Shown piece after piece: positions 33,621-43,199 of a stretch of 64,000 nucleotides of DNA. Within the stretch, counting starts at the first letter, position 1, and every line of letters begins with the position of its first letter. Under the pieces are notes generated by a model, which searched no databases, was not told the origin of the DNA, and saw only the letters and a list, made by a program, of their open reading frames with translations. The stretch is from DATFVA01 sp963747755 (GTDB taxonomy: Bacteria > Bacteroidota > Ignavibacteria > Ignavibacteriales > Ignavibacteriaceae). The position numbers and the translations under genes were made by a program. The DNA is taken from NCBI GenBank assembly GCA_963747755.1, contig CAVVGK010000014.1, forward strand, positions 124,001 through 188,000, in the 5' to 3' direction.

Positions 33621-34616
33621 TCACCCGAATTGTTTGATGTATTCTAATGCCCGATTTAATATTTTCGGGATATATTCTTCAATTTTTCCATCCCGTATTC
33701 GAAGTCCTGCTGCATTTACATGACCCCCGCCCCCGAATTCTGCTGCCAGCCTGTTCACCGGTATCAAACCTTTGGAACGAAAGCTGACTTTGAATCCTTC
33801 CTTTAGTTCCAGGAATAGAAGCCCGAGCCTTACATTTTCTATTGAGAGAGATATATTTACAAACCCGTCAGTATCAGACTCCAGGGCTTCTGTTTCTTCA
33901 AAATCTCTCGTTGACAGGTACATATAGCTGACTTCCTGCTTTTCTCCATATAACTTCATTGAGTTGACTGCCTTGCCCAGCAGTTTAATCTTGCTGTACT
34001 TGCTCTGGTCATATATTTTATCATAAACGTCGCCCGGGTTAACACCAGTTTCCAGCAATTCGGCTGAGATTTTATGAATCTCAGGTGTTGTTCTTTCAAA
34101 CCTGAATGACCCGGTATCAGTCATTATAGCGGCATATATCGGTTCAGCGGTTTCATAGCTTAATGCCACCACCCCTGTCTCCTTTATAAAATCATAAAGT
34201 ATCTGTCCGGTCGCGCTGTAATCTGTATCTATGAAAATGTAATTAAAAATATTTTCATGATCCTGGTGGTGGTCTATGCAGATCTTCAGCTTCTGCGATT
34301 TCAAGAGGCCTGCTTCCATTCGTACGATCCTGTCCGATCGGTTAAAATCAACTGCCACAAGTACGTCGGCTTCTTCAAATATACCCTGATGTTTTTCGGA
34401 TGAATAATGTTCAATAATATTCTCCTTATCAAGGAACAGAAGATTGTACGGCGTTATGCTGTGATTCACTATTCTTGTCTTCTTGCCTATTTCTTTAAGG
34501 ATATTATATAATGCTATTTCCGATCCAATAGCATCAGCATCAGGATTAACATGAGTGGTAATAAGAAATGAATTATTTTCTAAAAGAATATTTTTTAACT
34601 GATTAAAATCTATCAT
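33621..34616 (-). CDS. nrnA: DHH/DHHA1 phosphoesterase, NrnA type
   Basis: Bifunctional oligoribonuclease / 3'-phosphoadenosine 5'-phosphate phosphatase family, 331 residues. Manganese-site motifs are VNPDADAIGSEIAL (DxD), VAVDFNRSDR, the DHH motif CIDHHQDHEN and DTGSFRFERTTPE. The C-terminal DHHA1 part ends with GGGGHVNAAGLRI. It degrades 2-5 nt RNA leftovers and pAp. Tightly coupled upstream of pepA. Confidence 0.92.
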   Translation of the reverse strand: MIDFNQLKNILLENNSFLITTHVNPDADAIGSEIALYNILKEIGKKTRIVNHSITPYNLLFLDKENIIEHYSSEKHQGIFEEADVLVAVDFNRSDRIVRMEAGLLKSQKLKICIDHHQDHENIFNYIFIDTDYSATGQILYDFIKETGVVALSYETAEPIYAAIMTDTGSFRFERTTPEIHKISAELLETGVNPGDVYDKIYDQSKYSKIKLLGKAVNSMKLYGEKQEVSYMYLSTRDFEETEALESDTDGFVNISLSIENVRLGLLFLELKEGFKVSFRSKGLIPVNRLAAEFGGGGHVNAAGLRIRDGKIEEYIPKILNRALEYIKQFG

Positions 34617-34630
34617 ATACCTGCCATTAA

Positions 34631-34658
34631 ATATAAAAGGGCTCGATTGCTCAAGCCC
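34631..34658 (-). terminator. terminator after korAB copy 1
   Basis: On the minus strand GGGCTTGA pairs with TCGAGCCC (one G-T pair) around loop GCAA, followed by TTTTATAT. It lies between the korB stop at 34711 and the nrnA start at 34616. Confidence 0.75.
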
Positions 34659-34710
34659 GCAAAGATCTAATTAGTAAAAATAGAAAAAATATATGTTAAT
34701 TCAATAAATC

Positions 34711-35745
34711 TTAATTAACATCCCATATGTTACCGCTGAACAGCAGCTTCTTCAGATCACCCTTCCCTTTTGCCACGGTTAGCGCCTCAAGCTGATTGTG
34801 CAGTGATTCTTCATAGGTATCTTTTTCTTCCTGTCTTATCACTCCCACCGGAAGCGGCATTCCTTCAGTCTCCGAAAGCTGTGAAAGGATATGCGCCCGG
34901 GCTGTTCCTTTATCAAATTCATCGTGAACCCATACATCATTAACAGAATTTGATCCTTCATTTATATTAATGATCTCAGGTGTGAGTCCATTAAGTTTTA
35001 TACCTTTATCATTATCTTTTCCATAAATCATTGGTTTGCCCTGCTCAAGGAATAAAACGTTATCCGGTTTGGTCTCCTTATCGGTGTACAGAGCATACGC
35101 TCCGTCATTGAAGATGTTGCAGTTCTGGTATACCTCGATGAAAGCTGTACCTTTATGCTTCCCTGCCCTTGTCAGCATTTCCTTTAGATGCTTTGGATCC
35201 CGGTCGAGACTTCTTGCTATGAATGTCGCACCCGAACCCACGGCAAGGCTTAAAGGATTAAACGGGAAATCTATACTGCCAAACGGGGAGCTCTTTGTCT
35301 TCTTACCCTTTTCAGATGTAGGTGAATACTGACCTTTTGTCAGTCCGTATATCCTGTTATTAAAAAGCAGGATTTTTATATCAATGTTTCTTCTGCAGGC
35401 ATGAATAAAGTGATTGCCGCCGATGCTTAATAGATCACCGTCCCCCGAGGCAACCCAAACCGACAGGTCAGGCCGGTTAATCTTTATACCGGAGGCAATT
35501 GCCGAGGCTCTTCCATGGATCCCATGTATACCGTATGTGTCCATATAGTAAGGGAAACGTGCAGCGCATCCTATACCCGATACCCATACAAATTTTTCTT
35601 TTTTGATATTAAGATCGGGAGAAATCCTCTGCATCTGTGCAAGTATAGAGTAGTCGCCGCAGCCGGGACACCATCTCACATCCTGCCCGCTGGAAAAATC
35701 CTTCGCTGTGTATTTTGTTGCCTGTGACATATCTTTATTTTCCAT
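34711..35745 (-). CDS. korB: 2-oxoacid:ferredoxin oxidoreductase beta subunit (copy 1)
   Basis: TPP-binding beta subunit, 344 residues. Cys motif RWCPGCGDYSIL, TPP/magnesium motif ASGDGDLLSIGGNHFIHACRRN and NNRIYGLTKGQYSPTS. With KorA it converts 2-oxoglutarate (or a related 2-oxoacid) and CoA to succinyl-CoA, reducing ferredoxin; the reverse reaction serves CO2 fixation in reductive TCA organisms. The start overlaps korA by 11 nt and has an AGGAGG ribosome binding site. It is roughly two-thirds identical by eye to copy 2 at 38 kb. Confidence 0.92.
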   Translation of the reverse strand: MENKDMSQATKYTAKDFSSGQDVRWCPGCGDYSILAQMQRISPDLNIKKEKFVWVSGIGCAARFPYYMDTYGIHGIHGRASAIASGIKINRPDLSVWVASGDGDLLSIGGNHFIHACRRNIDIKILLFNNRIYGLTKGQYSPTSEKGKKTKSSPFGSIDFPFNPLSLAVGSGATFIARSLDRDPKHLKEMLTRAGKHKGTAFIEVYQNCNIFNDGAYALYTDKETKPDNVLFLEQGKPMIYGKDNDKGIKLNGLTPEIININEGSNSVNDVWVHDEFDKGTARAHILSQLSETEGMPLPVGVIRQEEKDTYEESLHNQLEALTVAKGKGDLKKLLFSGNIWDVN

Positions 35746-37579
35746 TTTCTTTTCCTCCTAAAATGGATTCAATCTTCGATTCTATTTCGGATGATTTAAA
35801 CGGTAATCCCTGTATCTTGTTAAAAGGTTCTACATCTATCAGAAATTCCTGTCTTAATAATTTAGCAAGCTGCCCCATATTTATCTCGGGACAGACAACA
35901 TATTTATATTTCCTCAGCACTTCTTCGGTATTTTTAGGGAAAGGATTAAGATACCGGAAATGAACATGCGCCGCCTTCATTCCTCTGCCCCTGGCTCGGT
36001 TCACGGCCTCCCTTATAGATCCATAAGTACTGCCCCAACCCGCAATTAGCAGTTCGGCATCTTCATCACCTTCAACTTCAAGGTCAGGTATATCATTCTC
36101 AATGTTCTTAACCTTCTGTGCACGCAGCCTTACCATAAATTCATGATTTTCAGGATCATAACTTACATCACCTGTAACGTTGGCTTTTTCAAGTCCTCCT
36201 ATCCTGTGTTCAAGTCCGGGCGTCCCCGGTATTGCCCACGGTCTCGCCAGGTTTTCATCCCGTTTATAAGGCTGAAAGTTAGCGGGATCTGTTCTGAACT
36301 TAACTTCTATTTCCGGGATCTTATCGGGATCGGGAATTTTCCACGGTTCAGACCCGTTTGCAAGGTAGCCGTCTGATAAATACATAACAGGTACCATATA
36401 CCTGGTTGCTATCCTTACAGCCTCCAGCGCCATACTAAAGCAGTCGGCTGGTGTAGAGGGGGCAATAACCACCACCGGCGCTTCACTATTTCTGCCGTAC
36501 ATAGCCTGCAGAAGATCAGCCTGTTCAGTCTTGGTTGGCAGACCGGTACTCGGACCGCCTCTCTGTATATCAATTATCACGAGAGGAAGTTCAGTCATTA
36601 CCGCAAGTCCTATTGCTTCTGTTTTAAGAGCAACGCCGGGACCGCTGGTAGTTGTGATTCCCAGTGCCCCCGAGAATGAAGCCCCGATTGCCGCGCTTAT
36701 TGCAGCTATCTCATCTTCAGCCTGAAAAGTTCTTACTCCGAAATTCTTATGTTTACTTAATTCGTGAAGAATATCTGAAGCCGGGGTTATGGGATAAGAA
36801 CCAAGGAATAGTGGAAGTCCGGCTTTAACGGATGCAGTAACAAACCCTATGGCCAAAGCTTCATTGCCGGAAATATTCCTGTACCTTCCCTTAATCAGTT
36901 TGGCCGGCTGCACACTATATCGTGTCGTGAAAAGTTCAGTATTCTCACCGAAATAATAACCCGACATCAAGGCCTTCTCATTCGCAGCTGCCAGGTCTTC
37001 TCTTGATTTAAACTTTGAATGAATCCATTCGGTTGTCGGCTCAATTGGTCTGCTGTAGAGCCAGTACATCATTCCGAGGGCGAAAAAATTCTTGCACCTT
37101 TCAATCTCTTTGGCAGAAAGACCGCTGTCCTCGAGCGCCGTTTTTGTAAGCTGACTTAAGGGTACCTGTACAACATTATAACCGTCAACTGTTCCGTCTT
37201 CAAGCGGATTGGTTTCGTAGCCTGCAAGCTTAAAGTTCCTCTGGTCGAAAGAATTTATATTGACTATAATAGTCCCGCCCTGTTTTAAATCTTTTATATT
37301 TGTTTTTAAAGCCGCGGGATTCATTGCTACTAGAACATCCGGGGCATCCCCGGGAGTATGAATGTCATCGCTGCTGAAATGAAGCTGAAATCCGCTTACA
37401 CCGTATGTTGTTCCTGCGGGTGCCCGTATTTCGGCCGGATAATCCGGTAATGTGCTGAGATCGTTGCCAACCAGCGCAGTAGTATTTGTGAACTGACTGC
37501 CTGTTAACTGCATTCCGTCCCCTGAATCTCCTGCGAATCTGACAGTAACGTCAGAGAGATCTAATACGCCTTTTTGCAT
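35735..37579 (-). CDS. korA: 2-oxoacid:ferredoxin oxidoreductase alpha subunit, gamma-alpha fusion (copy 1)
   Basis: 614 residues. The N-terminal gamma domain (VRFAGDSGDGMQLTGSQF, residues ~10-190) is fused to the alpha pyrimidine-binding domain (LGSYPITPASDILHELS, ITTTSGPGVALKTEAIGLAV, DIQRGGPSTGLPTKTEQADL). The C-terminal LLIAGWGSTYGSIREAV is the transketolase C-like part. This is the 2-oxoglutarate-type KorA rather than pyruvate PorA layout. Translation is coupled to korB. The substrate of each copy cannot be told from the sequence. Confidence 0.92.
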   Translation of the reverse strand: MQKGVLDLSDVTVRFAGDSGDGMQLTGSQFTNTTALVGNDLSTLPDYPAEIRAPAGTTYGVSGFQLHFSSDDIHTPGDAPDVLVAMNPAALKTNIKDLKQGGTIIVNINSFDQRNFKLAGYETNPLEDGTVDGYNVVQVPLSQLTKTALEDSGLSAKEIERCKNFFALGMMYWLYSRPIEPTTEWIHSKFKSREDLAAANEKALMSGYYFGENTELFTTRYSVQPAKLIKGRYRNISGNEALAIGFVTASVKAGLPLFLGSYPITPASDILHELSKHKNFGVRTFQAEDEIAAISAAIGASFSGALGITTTSGPGVALKTEAIGLAVMTELPLVIIDIQRGGPSTGLPTKTEQADLLQAMYGRNSEAPVVVIAPSTPADCFSMALEAVRIATRYMVPVMYLSDGYLANGSEPWKIPDPDKIPEIEVKFRTDPANFQPYKRDENLARPWAIPGTPGLEHRIGGLEKANVTGDVSYDPENHEFMVRLRAQKVKNIENDIPDLEVEGDEDAELLIAGWGSTYGSIREAVNRARGRGMKAAHVHFRYLNPFPKNTEEVLRKYKYVVCPEINMGQLAKLLRQEFLIDVEPFNKIQGLPFKSSEIESKIESILGGKENGK

Positions 37580-38003
37580 CTTGCACCAAGGTTTGTGAAT
37601 AATAAATATTTAAACTCGATTAGTATCTGGTAAAAAAATAACTAAATATTCAATAAATCAAATCACCAAAATCTATCAGTATTTCCATCATATACTTAAC
37701 TCCGGAATCACACATTTTGTTTCCGGCTGAATTTACTGAGAAATTGTTTCCTTTGATAAGAGAGCTTAATAAGGGGGCGGTTCCGGGATGAATATTCTGA
37801 AATGGACCGGCCTTTTTTTCTGGTTTCAATAGAAAGATGTTTATAATTCTAAAATCCTAACTAAACATAAAAAAGCTGTTGTTGATTGTCAAATATTTGG
37901 AATAGAATAACATTAGGGTAAAAAAAACGGACTCATCAATGATGAGTCCGCGGCGAGGTAAGTAAGAGCTATTTAAATAACGAAAGCTAAAGGAGGTTCT
38001 AAA
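37580..38003. other. intergenic region between the two korAB operons
   Basis: No gene seen. It contains the terminator of copy 2 at 37921-37950 and presumably the promoter of copy 1 in the 37580-37750 part; no promoter could be assigned. Confidence 0.5.
37921..37950 (-). terminator. terminator after korAB copy 2
   Basis: Near-perfect palindrome CGGACTCATCA-A-TGATGAGTCCG (37928-37950), followed on the minus strand by at least seven T residues. It lies about 55 nt past the korB copy 2 stop, so the two korAB operons are transcribed separately. Confidence 0.85.
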
Positions 38004-39041
38004 TCAATTAACTTCCCAGGTATTTCCGTTGAAGAGGATCTTATCAAGATCGCCTTCACCTTTCATCTTTATCACACCTGATATCTGCTCTTCTATACCG
38101 GAATCATACGTTTCTTTTTTGATCTGCCGGAAAACACCCACCGGCGTCGGGAATCCATCGTAGTCTGTCAGATGAGCAAGAAAGATCGCCCTTAAAGGGC
38201 TCTCATCGAACTCATCATGCACTAATACATCATTTATACTGTTTCCGTTTTCATTAAGATCCACAATGGCAGGTTTGTAACCGTCCATCTTAATTCCTTT
38301 GTCCTTGTTTTTACCGAATATCATCGGCTTGCCATGCTCAAGAACCACTATATTATCATCCTTAGTATCTTTTTTGGTAAGGCGGTCGAAGGCGCCATCA
38401 TTATATATAACACAGTTCTGGAAAATTTCGATAAATGCTAATCCTTTATGGTCGGCAGCACGTCTTATCATTTCCTGCATATGTTTGGCGTCTCTGTCCA
38501 TTGCGCGGGCTACGAAGGTAGCATCAGAACCAATTGCAAGCGAAATAGGGTTAAAAGGATAATCAACACTTCCGAAAGGAGTTGTTTTGGTTACTTTTCC
38601 TTTTTCTGAAGTGGGAGAATACTGCCCTTTAGTTAATCCATAAATTCTATTGTTGAATAAAAGTACCTTCAGATCGATATTCTTTCTGCAGGCATGAATG
38701 AAGTGATTACCTCCGATACTGAGAAGATCACCGTCGCCTGTGGCAACCCACACATTTAGATCAGGTCTGGCTATTTTAACACCCGATGCAATCGCAGGAG
38801 CTCTTCCGTGAATGCTGTGCATACCGTAGGTTTCCATATAATATGGAAAGCGTGATGAACATCCGATTCCTGAAATCCAGACAATATTTTCTTTCTTATC
38901 TCCAACTATTTCCGGAAAAGTTCTCTGAACCTGCGCAAGGATCGAGTAATCACCGCAGCCTGGGCACCATCTTACATCCTGTCCGCTGGAAAAATCCTTA
39001 GCAGTTAATTTTATTTCTTTGGTTTCAATGTTTTCAGCCAT
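38004..39041 (-). CDS. korB: 2-oxoacid:ferredoxin oxidoreductase beta subunit (copy 2)
   Basis: 345 residues with the same motif set as copy 1: RWCPGCGDYSILAQ, ATGDGDLLSIGGNHFIHACRKN, NNRIYGLTKGQYSPTS. Differences are spread over the whole protein and gathered in the C-terminal third, so this is an old duplication and not an assembly artefact. One-base overlap (TAATG) with the korA copy upstream. Partner of the 39041-40882 alpha subunit. Confidence 0.92.
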   Translation of the reverse strand: MAENIETKEIKLTAKDFSSGQDVRWCPGCGDYSILAQVQRTFPEIVGDKKENIVWISGIGCSSRFPYYMETYGMHSIHGRAPAIASGVKIARPDLNVWVATGDGDLLSIGGNHFIHACRKNIDLKVLLFNNRIYGLTKGQYSPTSEKGKVTKTTPFGSVDYPFNPISLAIGSDATFVARAMDRDAKHMQEMIRRAADHKGLAFIEIFQNCVIYNDGAFDRLTKKDTKDDNIVVLEHGKPMIFGKNKDKGIKMDGYKPAIVDLNENGNSINDVLVHDEFDESPLRAIFLAHLTDYDGFPTPVGVFRQIKKETYDSGIEEQISGVIKMKGEGDLDKILFNGNTWEVN

Positions 39042-40882
39042 TATTCTTTTCCTCCAAGTATCTCAATTATTTTGTCCTGAATATCGGAAGTTCTGAAAGG
39101 TAATCCTCTTACTACATTAAACTGAATAACCGGGAGAAGGAATTCACTTCTTACTACCTTCGCCAGTTGTCCCAGGTTAATCTCAGGTATTAAAACGTTC
39201 TTGAAATTATTCAGAACCTGGCCTGTGTTTTTAGGGAATGGGTAAATATATTTCAAATGAGCCTGTGAAACTTTGTAGCCTTCCCGTCTTGCTTTAATTA
39301 CAGCTTCCGTAATAGCTCCATACGTTCCGCCCCAGCCAAGTACAAGCAGTTCACCGCTTTCATCGCCGTCAACAACCAGATCGGGAATATCATTTGCTAT
39401 ATTTTTGATTTTCTGTTCGCGCAGTTTAACCATACGGTCGTGGTTGTCAGGATCATAACTAACATTGCCTGATATATTTGCTTTTTCCAGTCCGCCGATT
39501 CTGTGTTCGAGTCCGGCAGTTCCCGGTTTAACCCATGGCCGTGAGAGATTTGAATCTCTAAGGTAAGGAGCAAAGCCTTCTTTTTCTGTCCTGAACTTAA
39601 CCTCGAATGAAGGAAGTTCACTTGACTTAGGTACACGCCAGGGTTCGGTTCCGTTAGCAATATAACCATCGGTAAGAAGTATTACCGGGGTCATAAATTT
39701 TACTGCGAGCCTTGAAGCTTCAAGAGCCATGTAGAAGCAGTCGCTGGGACTCTGTGCGGCAATAACAGCTACAGGAGCTTCGCCGTTTCTTCCATATACT
39801 GCCTGTAAGAGATCAGCCTGTTCAGTCTTTGTAGGAAGACCCGTACTTGGTCCGCCGCGCTGAACGTCCACGATTACCAGCGGAAGTTCGGTCATTATAG
39901 CAAGACCGATTGCTTCTGTTTTTAATGCGAGACCGGGACCACTTGTAGTTGTAAGGGCAAGGTATCCTGCAAATGAGGCGCCTATTGCAGAAGTAATTCC
40001 TGCAATTTCATCCTCTGCCTGGAACGTCTTTACTCCGAAATTTTTATAAGTACTTAAATACTGAAGTATTTCTGAAGCAGGTGTAATAGGATATGAGCCG
40101 AGGAACAACGGTAGTTTAGACTTAACCGATGAAGCAAGAAATCCGAGAGCAGTTGCCTCGTTGCCTGATATGCTTCTGTATGTTCCTTTAGGAAGTTTAG
40201 CCGGTTCAACGTTGTACCTTGTTGTGAAGATTTCGGTCATTTCACCGAAATTGTAGCCGGCCTTTAATGCCTTTTCATTCGCTTCGATAAACTGCGGAGC
40301 CTTCTTAAATTTGCCTTTGATCCAGTCAACAGTGGGATCAATCGGCCTGCTGTATAACCAGTACATTAATCCCAGTGCGAAAAAGTTCTTACAACGTGAA
40401 ATTTCCTTCTGTGTAAGTGAAGTGCCCTCGAGAGCTTTTGTAGTTAAAGTGGCAATAGGTACAGGGAAAACCTGGTACCCTTTCAGGCTGCTGTCTTCCA
40501 GTGGGTTTACTTCATATTTAGCAAGCTGAAGATTCTTTTTGTCGAACGAATCAGTATTTGCTATGATTATTCCGCCCGGCTTTAATTCCTCTAAATTCTT
40601 TTTGATGGCTGCCGGGTTCATCGCAACCAGTATATCCGGTCTGTCGCCGGGTGTATAAATGTCGGTGCTTCCAAAATGAAGCTGAAAACCGCTTACTCCG
40701 TATACTGTGCCCTGCGGTGCACGAATTTCTGCAGGATAATCAGGCAGGGTACTTAAATCGTTCCCTACAATAGCTGTAGTATCACTGAACTGACTGCCGG
40801 TCAGCTGCATTCCGTCTCCGGAATCGCCTGCAAACCTTACAGTCACCTCAGTAAGACTCTGGACTTCTTTTTCTTTTAACAT
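39041..40882 (-). CDS. korA: 2-oxoacid:ferredoxin oxidoreductase alpha subunit, gamma-alpha fusion (copy 2)
   Basis: 613 residues, colinear with copy 1: VRFAGDSGDGMQLTGSQFSD, LGSYPITPASEILQYLST, LTTTSGPGLALKTEAIGLAI, DVQRGGPSTGLPTKTEQADL. The spacing to korB and the gene order are the same as in copy 1, which shows that the whole operon was duplicated. Having two KorAB enzymes may let the cell run the 2-oxoglutarate reaction in opposite directions, or use different 2-oxoacids; this is inference. Confidence 0.92.
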   Translation of the reverse strand: MLKEKEVQSLTEVTVRFAGDSGDGMQLTGSQFSDTTAIVGNDLSTLPDYPAEIRAPQGTVYGVSGFQLHFGSTDIYTPGDRPDILVAMNPAAIKKNLEELKPGGIIIANTDSFDKKNLQLAKYEVNPLEDSSLKGYQVFPVPIATLTTKALEGTSLTQKEISRCKNFFALGLMYWLYSRPIDPTVDWIKGKFKKAPQFIEANEKALKAGYNFGEMTEIFTTRYNVEPAKLPKGTYRSISGNEATALGFLASSVKSKLPLFLGSYPITPASEILQYLSTYKNFGVKTFQAEDEIAGITSAIGASFAGYLALTTTSGPGLALKTEAIGLAIMTELPLVIVDVQRGGPSTGLPTKTEQADLLQAVYGRNGEAPVAVIAAQSPSDCFYMALEASRLAVKFMTPVILLTDGYIANGTEPWRVPKSSELPSFEVKFRTEKEGFAPYLRDSNLSRPWVKPGTAGLEHRIGGLEKANISGNVSYDPDNHDRMVKLREQKIKNIANDIPDLVVDGDESGELLVLGWGGTYGAITEAVIKARREGYKVSQAHLKYIYPFPKNTGQVLNNFKNVLIPEINLGQLAKVVRSEFLLPVIQFNVVRGLPFRTSDIQDKIIEILGGKE

Positions 40883-41402
40883 CTTTTCATCTTAAATTTT
40901 TTGATGATATGGAATTATTTTGAATGTATCTGCTTATCCATAATCCGTGCCATCGGGGTGGTCAGGCAGCTAACCTGGAAATCTTTATTTTTGAATAAAT
41001 AGACTTTATATAGATAAGAAACCCTTATACGGACTCATATAAACTATATTTATAATTCTCAATTATGGAAATAATTTTTTAGTTATAAGAATGAATTTGA
41101 AGCTTTTTGAGTGAATTGCCGTCAGGTTTTAATGCAGCCTTTAATGGAGATGTGGCTAAAGCCCGATGTTATGGGGTTTAGTCTATTCGTTGGCTGAAGC
41201 CAAACGGCAATCATCAGTTTTAACTGCACTGCTGTTGGGTTTTGAATGTATTGCTGTTGGGTGTTAACTGCATTGCCGTCAGTTTTAACTGACGGGCAGC
41301 AGTATTACTAATAACATTTTCAGGCTTTAGCCACTATCAACAAAGATCTCTTCCTTCGGTCAGGAAGCCATCACCCTCGGAATCTTAAAATATGAAATCG
41401 AT
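40883..41402. repeat. intergenic region with degenerate REP-like palindromes
   Basis: No gene. Between about 41145 and 41335 lie scattered units of the repeat family seen elsewhere in the window: GTGGCTAAAGCCCG, TTGGCTGAAGCCAA, a TTGCCGTCAGTTTTAACTGA palindrome, and GGCTTTAGCCAC. They are single, diverged copies and not an ordered array. The korAB copy 2 promoter should lie in the left part. Confidence 0.65.
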
Positions 41403-43169
41403 CTAGTCCACATTCCTGATTATCTTAAGAAATTCATTCGAGTTTACGAATCCTGTAATCCTCTGAACTTCCTCACCCTGAGAATTAAGGATCAGCACCG
41501 TTGGAACACCAATAATTTTATATTTATCCCTTAATGTTGAAACTTCATCTGAAAGTGACTTTGTCATATCAGCCTTGTAAGCCTCAAATCTTTTTGCCTC
41601 ATTAATTACTTTAGGATCTGAGAAAGTCATTGCATCCAGCTCTTTACATGGTATACACCAATCGGCATAAAAATCAATTATCCTGGCTTTATTCGATGCT
41701 GCACTTACATTAGAAGTGTAAGGCTGCCACTCTATCGATTGTTTCTCGTTGGGTATCACCCAGTAGATCGAAGTAATAATAAGAATAATCGAAAAGACAA
41801 TCTTAAATATCCTGAAACCCCTAACTTTATTTGCATTCTTATCAAAGAAAAGAAGATATACAGCAGCGATCACCATAAAGGCAGGAAGAAGGTAAGGTGT
41901 GATGGTCTTTGGTAGTAAAGGCAGAAGGAAATATATTGCCATACCTATAAGTATTAATCCAAAGATATGCTTAACAGCATCCATCCACTCGCCCGCTCTC
42001 GGAAGCTGCTTGATTTTACCAGAGAAAATTGCCAGGAAGAGATAAGGCGTTCCTAATCCTACAGCCAATACAAAAAATAAAAGGAATCCGAAGAAGGGAT
42101 CTGCTTTGGCAGCTGTGTATGTAACAAGTCCTAATACAAAGGGACCAATACAGGGCGCAGCAACAATACCCATGGTCAATCCCATAAAGAAGGCTCCGTA
42201 CATACCGCCTTTTGCTCCGCCTGCTTTCGCCACCCAGGAATCAGGCAGCTTAAACTCATAAACACCGAACATACTAAGTGAAAGAACTACAAAGATCAGC
42301 GCGATCAGAATTATCACTAACGGGTTCTGCAGAAGCGCTCCGAATACAGATCCGGTTAAAGAGGTTATCACACCGATAACCGAATATGTAACTGCCATAC
42401 CTACGACGAAAAGAAGTCCCATCCCGACAAGCCTGCTTGTCTTCCCTTCGCTCTGTCCACCGAAAAATCCAATGGTTATTGGGATCAAAGGATAGACGCA
42501 CGGTGTAAGGTTTAAAGCAAGACCCCCCAGAAAGACAAAAAATAACCCGATAAACAGTCCGTTGCCTTCAAAAATTGATGAGATAGTATCATCAGATTTT
42601 TCCGGTGCGGCCGATACAGCGGCTGTCTGAAGATCAACTTTATCAAAAACATCTGTATTTATCTGGTTAACTACTGCTTTTTTATCAGCTATTTCAACTA
42701 CTATAGAATCCGTAACTGTGTTGGGAGGCATGCAGGTCATATTGTTGCAAGCCTGGTAATCGAGGTATACGGGCAGAGTATACTTTCCCGGCGTCAGATC
42801 TTCGGGTGCCTTCACGAGCGCAGCTACATAAACTTCACTTTCCCAGACTGAGAGAGGAGTTTCAGATATTTCAAGCTTCAGATCCTGAGCCTGCGGATAG
42901 GCTACCTTTACCTGCTTAAACACAGTGGTATCCACTGAGAACTGTGAGGGAATTAAAAAATCTTCATGAGGCTTGTCTGAATTTATATGCCACCCACTGT
43001 CTACCATAACTTTAACGGCAACCTTAAATTCAGATCCGGGGTAAACTTTATCAAATGACTGATACGTCAGGAGATGAACCGGTTTTACACTCCCTCCTAA
43101 CTGCGCGAATGAAAAGTTCGTAATAAAGGTAAGGAATAATACTGCCAGAATAATGCTGCTTCTTTTCAT
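41403..43169 (-). CDS. dsbD: thiol:disulfide interchange protein DsbD
   Basis: Transmembrane electron carrier that brings reducing power from cytoplasmic thioredoxin to the periplasm, 588 residues. Signal peptide (IILAVLFLTFITNFSFAQ), then the periplasmic DsbD-alpha domain with its Cys pair (YQACNNMTCMPP, C141 and C146). About eight membrane helices follow with paired cysteines in LTPCVYPLIPI and APCIGPFVLG. The C-terminal thioredoxin-like domain carries DFYADWCIPCKELD. All three redox pairs are present. Candidate clients (cytochrome maturation, lipoproteins) are not in the window. Ribosome binding site GGGAAG. Confidence 0.93.
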   Translation of the reverse strand: MKRSSIILAVLFLTFITNFSFAQLGGSVKPVHLLTYQSFDKVYPGSEFKVAVKVMVDSGWHINSDKPHEDFLIPSQFSVDTTVFKQVKVAYPQAQDLKLEISETPLSVWESEVYVAALVKAPEDLTPGKYTLPVYLDYQACNNMTCMPPNTVTDSIVVEIADKKAVVNQINTDVFDKVDLQTAAVSAAPEKSDDTISSIFEGNGLFIGLFFVFLGGLALNLTPCVYPLIPITIGFFGGQSEGKTSRLVGMGLLFVVGMAVTYSVIGVITSLTGSVFGALLQNPLVIILIALIFVVLSLSMFGVYEFKLPDSWVAKAGGAKGGMYGAFFMGLTMGIVAAPCIGPFVLGLVTYTAAKADPFFGFLLFFVLAVGLGTPYLFLAIFSGKIKQLPRAGEWMDAVKHIFGLILIGMAIYFLLPLLPKTITPYLLPAFMVIAAVYLLFFDKNANKVRGFRIFKIVFSIILIITSIYWVIPNEKQSIEWQPYTSNVSAASNKARIIDFYADWCIPCKELDAMTFSDPKVINEAKRFEAYKADMTKSLSDEVSTLRDKYKIIGVPTVLILNSQGEEVQRITGFVNSNEFLKIIRNVD

Positions 43170-43199
43170 TGATAACTTCCCAACTGGTTAAACAATTGT

